Assembly (NCBI RefSeq): GCF_022201045.2 | Contig: NC_068560.1 | Coordinates: 36,543,001-36,607,000, forward strand | From: Citrus sinensis | Lineage: Eukaryota > Streptophyta > Magnoliopsida > Sapindales > Rutaceae | DNA length: 64,000 nucleotides | Direction of reading: 5' to 3' | Shown here: piece after piece, positions 1 through 14,600 of the stretch | Layout: every line of letters starts with the position of its first letter | Numbering within the stretch: position 1 is the first letter of the stretch | Position numbers and translations under genes: made by a program | Notes under the pieces: generated by a model | Databases searched by the model: none | What the model saw: only the letters and a program-made list of their open reading frames with translations | Told to the model about the DNA's origin: nothing

Positions 1-459
1 GCGTTTCCGACCCTGGCCTCTCAAAAACCATTAGCATCGTAATGCAAAGGTGACGTGAATTTGCCGGCACGTGTCCGATATTTTAGGTTGTAGCAAGTAG
101 CAACAACGAAACACAACTGAGGGTGCTCGGCGAGACAACTGAAGAATTCTAAATACGGTATTTTTTCTTTTTATTTTTCCCCTCAAAAGAGCCTCTATAT
201 ACATGCAACAATTTCACTTGTAACCCCAACCCCACTTCAAAAATATGATTCCAGGAGCTAATGAGATTACATAGTGCCAGATGATAAAACCCTAGGTGAG
301 ATGATTACAGGAATACACCATCATTTTTATACACATGCAAAATTACAAAAGGGCTCTAAGTTCGTCTAACCATTTTATCTTTCAAGTTAATCGAGTTTCT
401 ACTAGCAAAAGTACACCGACAAAAATAAGAGGTGAACTCCATAAGATCATGATAAGTAT
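1..459. other. 3' flank of the GH123-like gene
   Basis: This stretch lies downstream of the stop codon at 460-462 and probably contains the 3' UTR. A T/C-rich run lies near 160-185. I see no other gene. Confidence 0.4.
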
Positions 460-3400
460 TCAATGTCGGCAAGCACTGAAAATCTCGCCCCGCATGACAT
501 CAATCGGCAGGTGCTCAATTGTGTACCGCTCGGGACCCAGGTACGTTCCTGTCTTCTCCAACAGAGCAAGCCCTTCATCTCTACCATATCTTGAAGCATA
601 GAGGTTTAGGTATTCAATGTCCTAATACAGCATCCAAAAGAACACATCAGAGACACAAAAGACAATTTTACTTATCTAAGCGAAAAATAACTAATTGGAT
701 GAAGGCACTGCACATAAATCTGTTTTTACTTAGAGCTAGAGATTCTGGTCAACTGAGAGTACTACTCGGAGACAAAGAATAAATGAAACCAAGACATGGA
801 TGAGCATTAAAATAAATAATAACAAATCCACCTGACCTGCAAACCACTCAGAATTCTCTCTAGTCTTAAGGAAGCAACAGGTTGACGCGAAGACGAGAAC
901 ACCTCACCAGGGTAGAATAAAACCCCATCACCAGGGGGAAGGCCACGCCTAAATCTTATCTGCTAGCAATTGAATGTCCTATTGTCAGGAAAGGGACAAA
1001 AAAAAAAAAGAAAGAAGAGAGAGAGAGGAGGAGAAGGGGCAGGCATCTTCGGACAAGACCAATCAAGCACTAAGCAGCCAGGCCAATACCTCAGCACTAG
1101 GAACTGTTGCCTTTTCATAACAGTTGGCACCCCAGTATAAGAATCCTGTTCCACCTTCTTTCCATACACGCCACATTACAGCACGATGCTGTGAACCTCG
1201 CATCCCAAGATGCCAATTCGGATGAGGATCAGATGGTCCCATGCAAACATATGTCCACCATTCCTTTAACAACAAAGAATTCAGTTGTCTTCAGCACCGC
1301 TTAAGAATGCTCGGAAATTTTATAACACATCCAAACTTCCAATTCTCCAATAAAAAGCAAATTGTCACAATGCATCAATATGGAACTGATGTGCCATTAT
1401 AAAGAAATGGAACCCTTAACACAGAACTAATGGGCCATATACCTATTTTGCAACTAAAAGTCACAACCATAAAAGTGCAAGCCTGTTCAATATTGAATAA
1501 GTACAAGTTGTAAGGCATAAGAAATTTCTGTCAATCATGTCATCCTTCATCAGTTTCCCCCAAAAAACAAGCTATGCACATTAGATGACAATCACCAGGC
1601 CTAACAAACAGATATTGATTGACAGAGTAGCCACCATTAACATTACACATAACATTCTAACTCACATGACATTGAAATATATTAGTAAATAAATATGCAT
1701 CTTCACAGGCTGAAGACAAAACCATGCTTGCCCTGTATGCAGAAGTCGTATACGCTTCTCCAGCATTGAAATCAAAACTAGAGGTTTGTACGGGTGACCT
1801 CTGTATTGAGATATGGCACACCTAGGCAATCAGCACAGATGTACTAGTTTCTACCGTTCACAAATGCTGATACTAAGCTTTGACTTTATATTTTTCAAAT
1901 ACATGTAATGTGGAGTCAAACCATTGTTCTTTTGAAAATAAAAATGTAAAAGATTCAATATGTGACAAGTAGGACATTACAACTCCAAACATATTTAAAA
2001 GGATTATTGCAAAAATTAAACCAATATCAAACTTCACCATGCTATACCAGGACACTTGAGCGCCATATAACCAACCACTCTCCCATTGGTCATTGTTCTA
2101 ACCAACCAGTAAAATTAGTAGCAACTTATATCTCAATCTTTTGGTAGTTAAAAAAAAGCTATGATATCAAGTGTAAAAAAGGCCGAAGATAAATTTGGTT
2201 CCTTATTCCCATCCTGAAGCCAAATATAAGTAAATTGATGAAGGAGGTTTGCATTCTAATATTAAAAGAAACCCATCCTCAAAATCTTCAAATGTTCGAC
2301 ATGTCCAAGGATGGAATAAAATAGTTATAACTAATATGCCATTTAGATTTCCACTGGTTCAACAGGCAATAATAAGGTAGCAGAGACCTTTTTCCCCCTT
2401 TTTAACAAAGAAAGCGCTAGGTTACTCTTAAAGCTCTCTCTTAAAACTTTCCATTAAGTGTTAAATTTTGAAGATCACTATCACAATAATATGAATAAGT
2501 GGAAGCCCTTATTTTCTGCGCAGGATAACATCAAATCATTACAACTTGGAATAGAAGTAAACCCTACCCTACCTCAGCTGGCCTGTACTCCCAACCTCTT
2601 ATTGTGAGGTCACCTGGGACACGCTCCACATACTAACTGAGCTATAGCTTGTTGGTAAAACCATAAGGCTTAAACTGTAAATTTCCTGTATAAGTAGTGA
2701 CACAACAATTCTGTTAATTGCTAGATGTTACTAATATTAGTTAAAAACAATGTAGTTTAATCTTGGGAGTAATTGAATTGAGGTCAGTTGCTTAAATTCC
2801 TATGCATTTGTCAACTCCTATCTGCAGGCACAAATTCAGTAGTCTTAACTCACTCCCCAGTTACCAACGTAGCAAGCAGCAAATCCAGTGCTGGATAGTG
2901 CAGTTACCATTCACCATATGTTTATCTTAGATTATGCAACTTATCAACTCAAATAGGCATTATTACCCCATTTAGTCAAATACAAACTGCAAAATCTTGA
3001 GTACTCAGTAATATAGTGCAGCTACCAGTCACCATACTGATTATCAAATCAAATGCGCATTATTAACACATTTAGTCGGTAGGAACTCCAAAATAACTTA
3101 AATATTCAGCCATTTTAAAATTGATAAATGTGATTACAATCACCAATATTTAACTAAAAGGTTCAGATAACAGAATAATCAATAAAATGATCAGCTCTAA
3201 ACTTGTCAGGTCAACGGTATCTGTACGCTTAAATAATCAGTTCTTTCGCGTTGAAGAAAAATGGATATCAAGGGAAAAGATATCCACCTTAAACATGGAA
3301 AATTTATGATCAGCCAAAGTTGCAAAGATAGCATTGTAAAGAACAAATCAGGGGGAAAAAAAGGATTGAGGCACATGGTGAGTAAAGGAGGCATGCATGC

Positions 3401-6400
3401 ATTGGGGCCATAAATGTGAAAAGCTGGTGATAAAACAATTATGTACAGCTCTAAGAACCAAAAACATGAGGACCAGTCAGTTGATAGTTAATTCCAAAAA
3501 TCATCAGCTGTCATGATAGGGTAATAATATACACAAGTTTTCCAAAGCAGTAGCCAAAAGCTCTCAACACAAATTACCTCACCATTCTCGGGCTGCAATT
3601 CAGTGACAATATCCTTTACCAAATCCTCTCGGTTACCAAGTACCCACTCACTGCGCATAAAACAATCAATCTTTTAATATGCTATCCAATGTTGAACTTC
3701 AATGTCTTTAATTAAAAAATAAAAACTTCTGCCACTTAAGTTTAAACAACTTAATGTAACTACAAGAAAAAGCAATTAAAGGCATATAAAAGAGTAGTTA
3801 ACTTTGGAAACAAGCATACAATGAAAAAAGAGTAACTAAAGTTCGGTAGGATTACTACTTGAAATAACAGAGAATACTACTTCAGAGGAATCCTTAGAAT
3901 GTAATGACAATCATGGTAGTATATGAGGTAAACTAGAGCAATAAAGCGTGAAACCAGTTAGAAGATAGTCCAAACCAGAGACCCTTCCAACAGTAATGGC
4001 CGTGAAATTTCCAAATTTTCTAAAATTAAATAGCCAGTCAAGGCAGGGGAATTCCCATTCTTAGACAAACATGAGATCTGTGGACTGTATAAAACTGCAT
4101 CCTTAGCCAAATGCTCCATTAACCATTTTAATCAATTGAATTCATTTAAATATAAAGCATCACAAATAAAATTATTCTCATAGCATATTACGATGATGCA
4201 ATAGCAATACAAGGACTCTAAAAGTAAAACTACTCACCTATAACACTAAATTGCAGTTAAAAGGCCAAAATATGGTCAATACCTTGTGCAATAGATCTGA
4301 GTATGAGGCCGTAGAAACTTAGGAACCTTTACAAAAGACTCAAAAGGGGTAGGTCCAAGAGGTGCGTCACTTGGCCCTATGTAAAACAAGAAAACCGTGG
4401 GAAAACATTTGAACAATCAGAAAATAGCTTAATCAACCAAACATTAAATAAAAGCACAGCAAAGTAGCATGCAAACATTCAAGAGTTATTCAAAAAACAG
4501 ATGTCTGTAATATGTAAACAGTAAGGAATTCTTTGCCAAAAACATGAAACGTCATCTAATGACATAGAATTAGAGCAATTTACTCCGCCAACTAAAAATA
4601 GCACACATAACCCCAATATAAATTTAATGGAGTTGACTAAACTAAGGTAATATCAGGAACACACACAGAGACGTCCACACATCTTAAACATAAAACACAG
4701 ATATGTAAGTTATATCATTCAAATAGAATTCTATTGATGGGTTGTCATAGCATATGCAGATTGATTTCGTACTGACCAGATAAAAGCAAAATCCAAAAGA
4801 ACATCCATACTCCAATAGTTACTGATTCAAATAAACTTGAGTTGTGAGGGATCTTGAAAGTGGAAAATACACCACTTACAAGATTTCACAAATATTATTA
4901 GATTAGCCAATTATTGACAGAATAAAAGCACAAAAATTCCATAATTGTCAATTCAAAGATATAAACCATTAACTGCAAGGTCCAAAGTCCACAACAGCAA
5001 CTCGACAATCACCCAAATGGTAACAGCAGGAAAGATTGACAAATCACTCCAATGAAATGGAAAAAAAAAAAATAATAAATTGGAAAGTACACGTAAAATA
5101 AGGTGATCAAACCATACCGCAATAGTACGTGGTTAATACACGAGCATCAGGGGCATAAGCATGAAGTTCACTAGCCATATTGCGAACAGAACTGTAATGC
5201 TCCATGTTCAGTGGCTGCCAATATATAATTCATAATACATTGCAATTGCATTAAGAACCATTTGCAAGTAGCATGAAGACCAATTACTATTAACACTCAC
5301 TGATGGCAGTTTCAAGGGAAAAAAGATAACGAAAATAATAGCAATGTCATCAGCAGTTATGTTGACTTGAAAAGCTCATGATTCCTGGCAATAGTAAGGG
5401 TGTTCATACCTCATCCCATAAGTAAAAATAGGCTTTCTTCCAGTGAGCTTTTGTCCTTAACAGCTCAATTTCCTTCCGCACGTAATCCTTTGCTCCGTCA
5501 TTGCTGCTGCAAATCCACAAACCAGATGAAGTTGATGATTTTTATTTGTAAAATACATCGAAGCAGTGATTATGGACAACAAACCAGATACCTTAAGACT
5601 GGACTATAAGGTACAGCATAAGCTGCTAGTCGTGGGTCTGAAAAGTATTCATCAGATTTTGGATGATCAGCTGCAGGTGGAACAATAGAATCAGCATACA
5701 CACCAAATGAGGAAGAGCAAGCAATAAGTCAATTTTGAACAAGTATATTTAAAATTGATGGATAACTTTCAGCTATATTGACTTACCTGGCCAAGGGCAT
5801 GTGTATGTCAAAACCCGCATGCTTTCACCCCACCTGCAAAAAAATGGGCTGATTCTATACTGAAGAAGCCACTTGAAATGCTGATCTAATGCCTCATACC
5901 ACTCATCGCTCCCATGTCGAACACCAAAACGATCCTCAATTACGGTATCAGATATCTAATATATAGTCAAAGAAGCAAGCACTGACATCTCATACTCACA
6001 GAAAAATGTACCTTAAATATGTCAGTTAGCAAACTAACAAGAAAAATGTACCCCCAGCCCCCTTTTTTACCCCTTTTATTACTTCTCATAGAAGGCTTCA
6101 GTAGAACTATATTACAGTAAACATTCTTTATCACACACATCAAGAGCAAACTGGCAACTAGATCCAGATATATCACAAATGACATAATTATTAAAAAACT
6201 TTTCAGAGTCAATTTTGTGTTCATGAACACAGTAGGTTGGGGTTGGGTGGGATTCAGAAATATAATAACAAAATAAGCAAATATACAGGATACACCAATT
6301 ACAGCTGGGAGTGACGGAGTTGCAGGAAGAATGAAGTCCCAAACTGTCAAACTTAACTTCACACGTACTGAAAGATTAGATATAGCATCTTCATCCATCA

Positions 6401-9161
6401 TATCAATTGGTCCGTTATCTGAAAAAAACTCAGAAAATAGTGGAGAAAAAATAACTCTTCTTAAAGTAGTAGCCGTAGACTTCGCTCTTTCTACCTAAAA
6501 AACAATGGCTTGTATGAAAACCCTGTAACAAGTTCTACCCAAACAATAAATAAGGAATTAAGTAAGGAAAAAAATAGATTCAGAAACTTACCACTTCATG
6601 CAAAGGTTTTCCTTCAATGGGCTCCACATTATCAAGACAGTTCCTAAGCTCCATAAAAAGTCGATGCTTCTCACCTTTGCCCAAGCATTGTGATGACAAT
6701 CTGTAATTAGCCAAAATGAATTATCCATGTTGGGCATAAAAAATAACAGAAACTGTAATCGTGTACTTAATGCACACCAACAAACACTTTTGACAATGTG
6801 GAACACAAATACATAAGTTAGTGAAGTAAAAGTGCAAAGAATGTTACTCTGTATCTGCTTTAGAAGTAATAGTGATCTCCCCTTCATACAGACCCGGAGG
6901 CTGAGCATATGGTGCATCTATGGAAACCCAAACTGCAGTTGTTTCCCTGCAGCCGAAGAAAAACCATCACTGCCTCAGCTTCACACAATGAGAAATTAAG
7001 GTCTTCTTTATATCACAACAGAATAAGCACTATCACAGCAGTAAAATGGACAGTACCCAGGAAGCAAACTTATTTGACAAACTGGTAGGTCAAGCGGTAC
7101 AAGGGCATCAGGGACACCTAATATGGGAACAACACGCCGCAACATTAAAGATTGGCCGACAACCAACCTGCCAGAGCCAATATTAGCAAAACTAAGAGCG
7201 AAAAGAGTCATTAATCAAGCTGCAGCAAGAAGAATATATTTTCAAGATACTAACCGATCACCAGATGCAGAGCATAAGTCACTACACTGGACCTGTACAA
7301 CCCCAGCAGTACTAGAACTGCTCCAGGAAACTTTTGGACGTAAAGCAATTTGTACACTTTCTCTCTCATTTCTAGCTGCCAGAAGATTTATCTTCAAAAA
7401 GGAAAAAAAAAATTAGGTACCAGAATACAACAGCCGCTCAACGTGTGTGCCAAACAATGTCCAAGGCATATTATTTATATAACAAATCAGAAATGATTAG
7501 ACATCTCCATTCTATTCTAACTAACAATGGTAACAGGGAACATGTTCCAAATGGCAGGTGCTTGGATCCAGCTCACTCACCACAAGGGGAAATAAGAGTA
7601 AATAAAAAAAAAGGATTTCGTTCCACATAAACCTTTTCTAAAATCTCTTAAACTTTTTTCTTTGGTCTAAGAATGTTATATTCATGTTGCTTAACAATTA
7701 GCAAAGCCCAACCCCATGACTGAATAGTAGCCCAACCCCATGACTGAATAGTAGCCCACCCTATCTGAACAGAAGAAGAATTATTTTCTTTCGTTTAAGT
7801 AGTAACTGTAAAGACATAACAATCACATAGGATTTAAGTAGCAACAGCAAAAGACCTAACAACTAAATTTGATGAGAGTTCTCGATTTTTAGTTTGTTTA
7901 CAATAATATACAATCTATGCCAAACTTTACCAATTTGGATATTCACATGTCAGAAATAAGCAGTAAGCACTGTGGTTCATCCAAATGTCATATATCCATG
8001 TTCTTAAGAGCAGCATTAGCTACTCATATAGGCTCACAACTGCGAAAACTAAGCGGTTAACATCATCATATTATTTAAATGTTGTTTGAATGAATCCAAG
8101 TCACATGTTCACCGAATTTACATGGAAGGAAACAAAAACTCTGACAGGAGCATTTTCATCCAGGAACATGTTCATAGACAGAACATTTGTATACACAGAG
8201 AAAGAATTATAAGAGTATTTAAGCATGGGTTACACTCATACAATGTAATGTGATCATATCAATAGATAAATTAACTGCAAGCGCAACACAACTGCAAAAA
8301 TTATGCATTAATACTTACAGGCTCCAAAGGTCTAGGCATTTCCTGTGGTCCCACATTTGCTGTGCTGGGCATGCACCACACGTGCACTAAATCTGCAGTT
8401 GGAATTTCTGTTGGATTGATAGACCCATTGAGTGGACCTGAACTTTGTGAACAATTATCATTCCATCCGTATGCTGTCCCTCCCCCGGCAACACCTTCAA
8501 CCGGTGGCACAACAGAATCCTGAGGATTACCTGCTAAGCATTTCAACATGTAATATAGAAAATAGAGACAAATTAATCACGTCACCATGATTGAACTATA
8601 ACAAAAGGAAGGAGCATTCAGACTCCTGATTGATACCATAAACCTCACGATTATAAATAAACATAACTGAAATCAGCGTGATGAAGCAAAAGATCTCATA
8701 AGCTAATCTTTCTACTTAATTCATGAGTTTGAACCAAATTTTAGATAAATTCCTCAACCTTCAAGAACAACTTACTGAAATGAAACTTTACTTTAATCAC
8801 AAGAACCGAATATAATAATATAAAAAAATTTGCAGCCAGTTTTTTTTTTTTTTTAACTAAACCAGCTCCACAAAGTAAAGCACAAATTAAGAAAATAAAA
8901 TAAAATAAGAAACGAACAAATCCGTTTGGTTTTCGGGAAAATCCTCTGGGAATCTTGTGAAAAGAAAAAAAATAATAATAACGAAACAACTGTTTTAGAA
9001 TTCTTCCATTTTCCTCTAATTATCTCAGCGAACAAAAAAACAAAAAAAAAGGACACATAAATTATAATGAAGATATAGATAAAAGTAAAACCGGCATAAC
9101 GCAACGTAACAGAACTGATAAGAGAAGAACGTGAGTGCTGATATTTACCGCTATTATCCAT
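460..9161 (-). CDS. GH123/DUF4091-like glycoside hydrolase, 16 exons
   Basis: Splicing 16 GT-AG exons gives an open 649-aa protein. Exons: 9161-9149, 8530-8319, 7391-7255, 7167-7057, 6946-6848, 6700-6592, 6494-6294, 5955-5787, 5670-5592, 5506-5410, 5214-5118, 4376-4283, 3650-3578, 1263-1090, 959-837, 621-460. The summed length is 1950 nt, a multiple of three. The first exon has only 13 nt (MDNS plus one base). The C-terminal third carries the DUF4091 signature: YLWDEPL, then GDGVLFYPG and the PVASLRLERILSGLQDIEY stretch. In bacterial GH123 enzymes a neighbouring Asp-Glu pair does substrate-assisted catalysis on N-acetylgalactosaminides; the DE of WDEP is the likely equivalent. There is no signal peptide at the chosen start. 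The substrate in plants is unknown to me. Family membership is fairly sure; enzymatic activity is inferred. Confidence 0.82.
2575..2660 (-). repeat. tRNA-derived SINE-like remnant in an intron
   Basis: Read on the minus strand, the stretch holds TAGCTCAGTTAGTATG, which resembles a pol III A box. About 40 nt further is AGGTTGGGAGTAC, a decayed B box. The arrangement is that of a tRNA-derived SINE head. It lies in the large intron between exons 13 and 14 of the GH123-like gene. The ends are not clear. Confidence 0.35.
7708..7755. repeat. 24-bp tandem duplication in an intron
   Basis: Two identical 24-bp copies stand side by side, each starting CCAACCCCATGACTGAATAG. They lie in the intron between exons 2 and 3 of the GH123-like gene. 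Confidence 0.85.
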
Positions 9162-11687
9162 TACGGTGCGGTCTGGTGCTGTTTGTGCAATTACTTTGAT
9201 CCTGATAAATTCTTGTGAGTTCGGTTTCAGTTTGGTGCATATACAGAGCAGGTTGATAACCTGTGACAGATGATCGCGTTTTGAGAGTAAAGAGAAATGA
9301 CTAATGAGTTGCTAATTATAGAAGCGTGTTATATTTGTACTCCCGGCTTTGCTTATTGCACTCCACCTATTACCACTGGTAGTATGCTAGCATATCTGAA
9401 ATTCTGAAGCGGCCCCCAACAAAATTATTACTATTTCCACACCCAATGAATTATCCGAATTGGCTCATTTAGGGAGACAATTTCATTTTTTCTATAGGAA
9501 CCCAAATCAATAATTTAATATCAATTTTATTTAAACTCAAAAATTGAGTTTATTTAATTCTTGTAACTCCATATGTGTGTCATTACTTATATAATGAAAT
9601 TACATAATTAAAATATTATGTTCCTTCTTCTTTTCTTTTCTTTTTTTTCTAAAAGAAGATAATATTTATTTTATCACGATCTTCTTTTATCCATAGAATT
9701 AATAAAATGAACAAGAATAAGGAATCATTTGGGACTATTGTGCTGCCTAAAACACATATTAAAGTTTAAAACCAGCAGTCCCAACTGAGTCTAAATAAGT
9801 TCAAAAAAGAAAAAAGAAAAAGAATAGTTAATAGTTCAATTACCAAATATCTACTCGCAGCTGGTCGACAATAAATATCCAATTTGTATGCTTGACGAGT
9901 ACTGAGTCCACATGCCTGATCTTTTTTCCGCAAATTTTCTTTCCAAGCTAGCAGCATAATAAACTATAAAACGCACTCTTTCACCATGGTGTACTCCAAG
10001 TTACGAGAGTCTTTCAAATTTAACGAAGAAAAGTTAACTTAATTATAAATAAAGTGAAAGAAAATTAGTTTGATTATTAATATCAAATTTTAAATTTTAA
10101 TTTTAACCATTTATTTCATTATGAGAGAGAAAAAAAAATTACTAAGAAAAAATCCATATCTAAAAAGCCACAATCTTCTTCTTTAAAAAAAAAAAAAATC
10201 ATCAACTAGAACTATAAAATAGAAATTATCATGAAAATATCAGTAACCCATGGATGACATTGGTTTACTACCCCAGAGACTTCTCAGAGTTTACATCCAC
10301 AAAATCATCATTACGTCTCCATGCTAAATCATGGGACATATAATAATCAGTTCTATGCAAAATATATAACGAACTTAATACATATAACAGCTACAACGAA
10401 TTGTTGTTAATCTTTGCAAGTCTCATACCCCAAAGTATTGGTGGATTGGATTGTGGTGTTCAAAATTCAATTTGATCTGTAGAAATTTAATCCGTAAAAA
10501 TTCGATTTATGGATTGATGGATTAGATATGGATTTACTTATGTGAATCCGTAAAAATCTGCGAATGCGCAAAAAAAAAAATAATTTAAACTTGTAAATAT
10601 GATATTATACTTACTAATAAATAAATAAGATAAAATGTAGTTATATTAATAACATATTATGTCTTATCTGACAATAATATAAAATAAAAATAATTAAATA
10701 AAAAATATAACTTCCTAAGCAGTTAATTTTTATGTACTGATTTAAACAAATGATTTTTTTTCTTTTGAGTGTGTTATATTTTGAAACTATAAATGCATTT
10801 TTTATCTTTATTTAAACAATTAATTTATTTAAATCTTATTTAATTTTGAATTTGATCGGTAGTTGATTGAAAACATAAGAAAAAAACAGTAAAAAATAGA
10901 AGTTGATTGATAAATGTTTTTTGTCTTTTTCCAAAATTAGCCTTTTGTATTTTCAATTTTGAATTAACTTATTTATACCTGTGAATTCTCAATTGAAAGA
11001 GAAAAAATTATAGAAGTATTATAATTATTGCCAGAAAGATAATGTCACCAAAGTTTGAAGAAAAAAAAGAAGAAGAAAAATATGGAATTTAGAGCATCAC
11101 AAAAGGCCTCATTGGAAGAGCTACATCAATAATAAAAATTTTAAAAAACTTTTTAAATGTAATTTTTTAAATAAAATTATCCTCATCTCTCTTTAATATT
11201 AAAGAGTCATCTTTTCTCTCTTTAAATAATATTACACTACTTTGATATCATCATTATTGAAGAGGGAGGTGTAAAAACACATATAGTTTAATTTAGTGAT
11301 AGGCAAATTTAGTTAAAATAATATAAATTATTTAAAGAGTATTTGGGATTTTTTTTTTTTTGGCCATATAGGTGATTAAAGAAAGGAGTATTTGAAGCAT
11401 AAAATTAGATGAGTTTTTATTTTTTTAGTTATGTTTGTAAGGAACATGACGACATGTCATACACAATTAGTAGTGCTTCCGTGGCTCGTAAAAATAAGCC
11501 GAGACCATCCGGGAGCACCATACACAAAGAGACAAGAGTGGAAGGTTGATTCACGGTGAGGTGCCTGAGGCTCTGACTCTGAGGGAGCGAAGGAGGCAAA
11601 CGCTTCTCCTGATAATTCAGGGGATCAAAATTTTGCATATAACATAAAAAAATTCAACCTAAAATCACAAACACTAATTTAACAATC
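9162..11687. other. Divergent intergenic region between the GH123-like gene and CSN4
   Basis: This AT-rich spacer separates two divergently transcribed genes, so it should hold both promoters. The part just upstream of CSN4 (about 11430-11640) is less AT-rich and is probably its proximal promoter and 5' UTR. The stretch at 10440-10600 has repeated GATTGGAT/ATCCGTAAAAATC words, like the subterminal repeats of decayed hAT-type elements. I see no convincing protein gene here. A weak minus-strand C/D-box candidate at 10239-10312 is discussed under findings. Confidence 0.5.
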
Positions 11688-14600
11688 ATGGAAAGTGCAT
11701 TAGCGAGCGCCTCTGCTATCACTGACCAGAGGCAAAAGATCGAACAGTATAAGCACATTCTCTCTTCTGTTATCTCTTCAAACGACATCGTTCAAGCCAA
11801 GAAATTCATCGATCACAGTTACCTCTCTCCCTCTCTATCTATCTTTTTAATTAAAAATTTTCGCCTAGGGTTTTTTGAAATCCATTATTTTGGAAGGAAG
11901 CAAATTTTTGTTCGACCTTATCCTTTTTCTATCTTAAAATTTTTTTTCTGTGCAGTGCTATCCGATGATGTACCATTGGTTGTTTCGCGTCAGCTGTTGC
12001 AGACTTTTGCTCAAGAGCTGGGGAGATTAGAACCGGAGACGCAAAAGGAAATTGCCAATTATACCCTCGCTCAGATTCAACCTCGTGTTGTCTCCTTCGA
12101 AGAACAGGTTAGCTTTGGACTATATTTATATTCAAGCTATTGCTATCTGTGTACACTTTTTTCTTTTCTTTTGAACTTCTTGGATGCCACATTGTTTTTT
12201 TACTATAGGTCCATTTTCTGTTTGTAACTGGTTATTGCTGCTTGTTTGCTTTCCTCTTCCTGCTTTCTTTATCTCTGGAGTTTCTTTTCTTTATTGTTTT
12301 TGTTGTGAGGGCTATATCTGATGCATTGGCGATCACATGGTTGACAACAACATTGAATTTTCATGATCATTGAAGTTTAAGTGTTATAAGTAAAACTTGT
12401 TTTCTCAGGTGTTAATTATCAGGGAGAAACTTGCTGATTTATATGAATCTGAGCAGCAATGGTCAAAAGCAGCTCAGATGCTTAGTGGAATTGATCTTGA
12501 CTCTGGAATGAGGTGTGGAACCGTATTCTTTAATTTTTAATAAAATTAGGTATTCTTGCCCATTATCACGATTATGGATGTATTCCCTTTGTTTTATTTG
12601 CACCAGAGTCATTGACGATACATTCAGGTTGTCGAAATGTGTCCAGATTGCTCGCCTATATCTTGAGGTATTGACTGCATGATGCTACTGCATTTTAATG
12701 CTGAAAAAATTTCATCTTGTACATGTCAACATGAAGGAGTCTTGTGATGGGGCAGAGTGTAGGCCTGTTGTCAATGGTTGGAGACATTTCATTTTAAAGA
12801 GGATTGTGCTGCAGACTGGAGTTTGTGTGTCTGATCAACAATCACTGCATGTTTTATTCATGTATTTTTCATTTATGGACATATACTCTACATTTGGTTT
12901 TAACCAATTCGAGGATCAGAGGTTCATATAAATATGGAGGGTCTTAAAATAGTTTTCATTAGCAACTGTATATTTTGCAGGATGATGATGCTGTTAATGC
13001 AGAGGCTTTCATTAATAAAGCGTCATTCTTGGTTAGCAGCAGTCAGCAGGAAGTGTTGAATCTACAGTACAAGGTTCGATATTTGTTTGAGAGTGAGGAT
13101 GTTTGTTTCCTCAGAAGCTTTAGTATTTTCTGAACTCTATTTGGTGTTTCCTTTTCCTGTCATTAGGTTTGTTATGCCAGGATTTTGGATTTGAAAAGGA
13201 AGTTCTTGGAAGCAGCACTACGTTACTATGATATATCTCAGATTCAGAAGCGGCAGATAGGAGACGAGTATGTGCTCTCGTAACATTTAGTTGTATTTTG
13301 TTTTTCAAGATTTAGATAATAAACCTGGAATCATCCAATAATTATTAATATTTATCCTGAGTGTTCATGATTCTATCCTGTTTTCTAATTTAGTACTACT
13401 CTGGCCTGTCCTTTGGCCAACTGGTGTTTGCATAGGTTTTAGAATTCAGAGGCTGCTAAATGTTCTGTTTCTTTTACATCATTGATTTATCTGTGACAGA
13501 CTTGATATACACTAGCACCTTCCCCTTGTGAATCTTATAAAATGAATTCTATTGTTTAGAACAATTGATGAGGAAGCATTGGAGCAAGCTCTGTCTGCTG
13601 CTGTGACATGTACAATTTTGGCTGCTGCGGGTCCTCAACGCTCTCGTGTTCTTGCCACTCTGTACAAAGTAAACAATCATTGAAACAACACACATTTCAA
13701 GAATTTAATTTTCAATTTTTATTTTAAATTATGCTGATGTATTGGGATATGATTCAGGATGAACGGTGTTCAAAATTGAAAATATATCCAATATTACAAA
13801 AGGTTCTCTCCATCTTTCTCTCTGTCTGTGCATGTACAAATTCCATGAAGTTGTTTCTCATGCCTAACTATTTTGAAGAGTTTTTGCTCATATGATACTG
13901 AAGTCGTTATATGGAATTTATCAGGTATATTTGGAGAGAATTTTGAGAAAACCTGAAATTGATGCATTCGCAGAAGAGCTGAAACCTCATCAGGTTATAA
14001 ACATTTGATACTGCTTTCAAATGTCAAATCTATGGCTTGTACCTTTTTGTTTTATGTAAGCCGCATTGGCTCACCTTTCACTTACTTTTCAGAAAGCACT
14101 TCTGCCGGATAATTTTACCGTGCTGGATCGTGCCATGATTGAGCATAATCTTTTGAGCGCAAGCAAACTTTACACCAACATAAGTTTTGAAGAGTTGGGC
14201 ACTTTGCTTGGTATTGCACCTCAAAAGGTATTGTATCATATTGATTACCCTAGTTTTTCCCCTATTCTGCTGATGGTCACCATGTTTTCATCGGACTGCT
14301 TGTCATTCGTGTCCATGGATCTTTAGACTGACTGATATTTTATATTCCCAACATACTAGCTGCTTGGCAGTTGCAGCAATGGTGAGGGGAGTGGGCAAGG
14401 GTTGGTTTTCCCTTACCCAACCTCTTCCATCCCAGGCATTCCTGGTTTTGAGCCTTTTTTCCCCCCTTCCCCTGAAGGGGTAATGAGCGTGTTGCTTTTC
14501 GAGTTCCTGTGCACATTTCCTCTGTTGAAGTTGACCCCGCTTTTACTTCAATTATGGTTTTTGGTTATTTTTGTCTTCTCTGTCTTTGGAAAGTATACTT

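Noticed and set aside
11429-11638. 69-aa minus-strand frame just upstream of CSN4
   Set aside because: It lies in the probable promoter and 5' UTR of CSN4, has no known relatives and no splice context.
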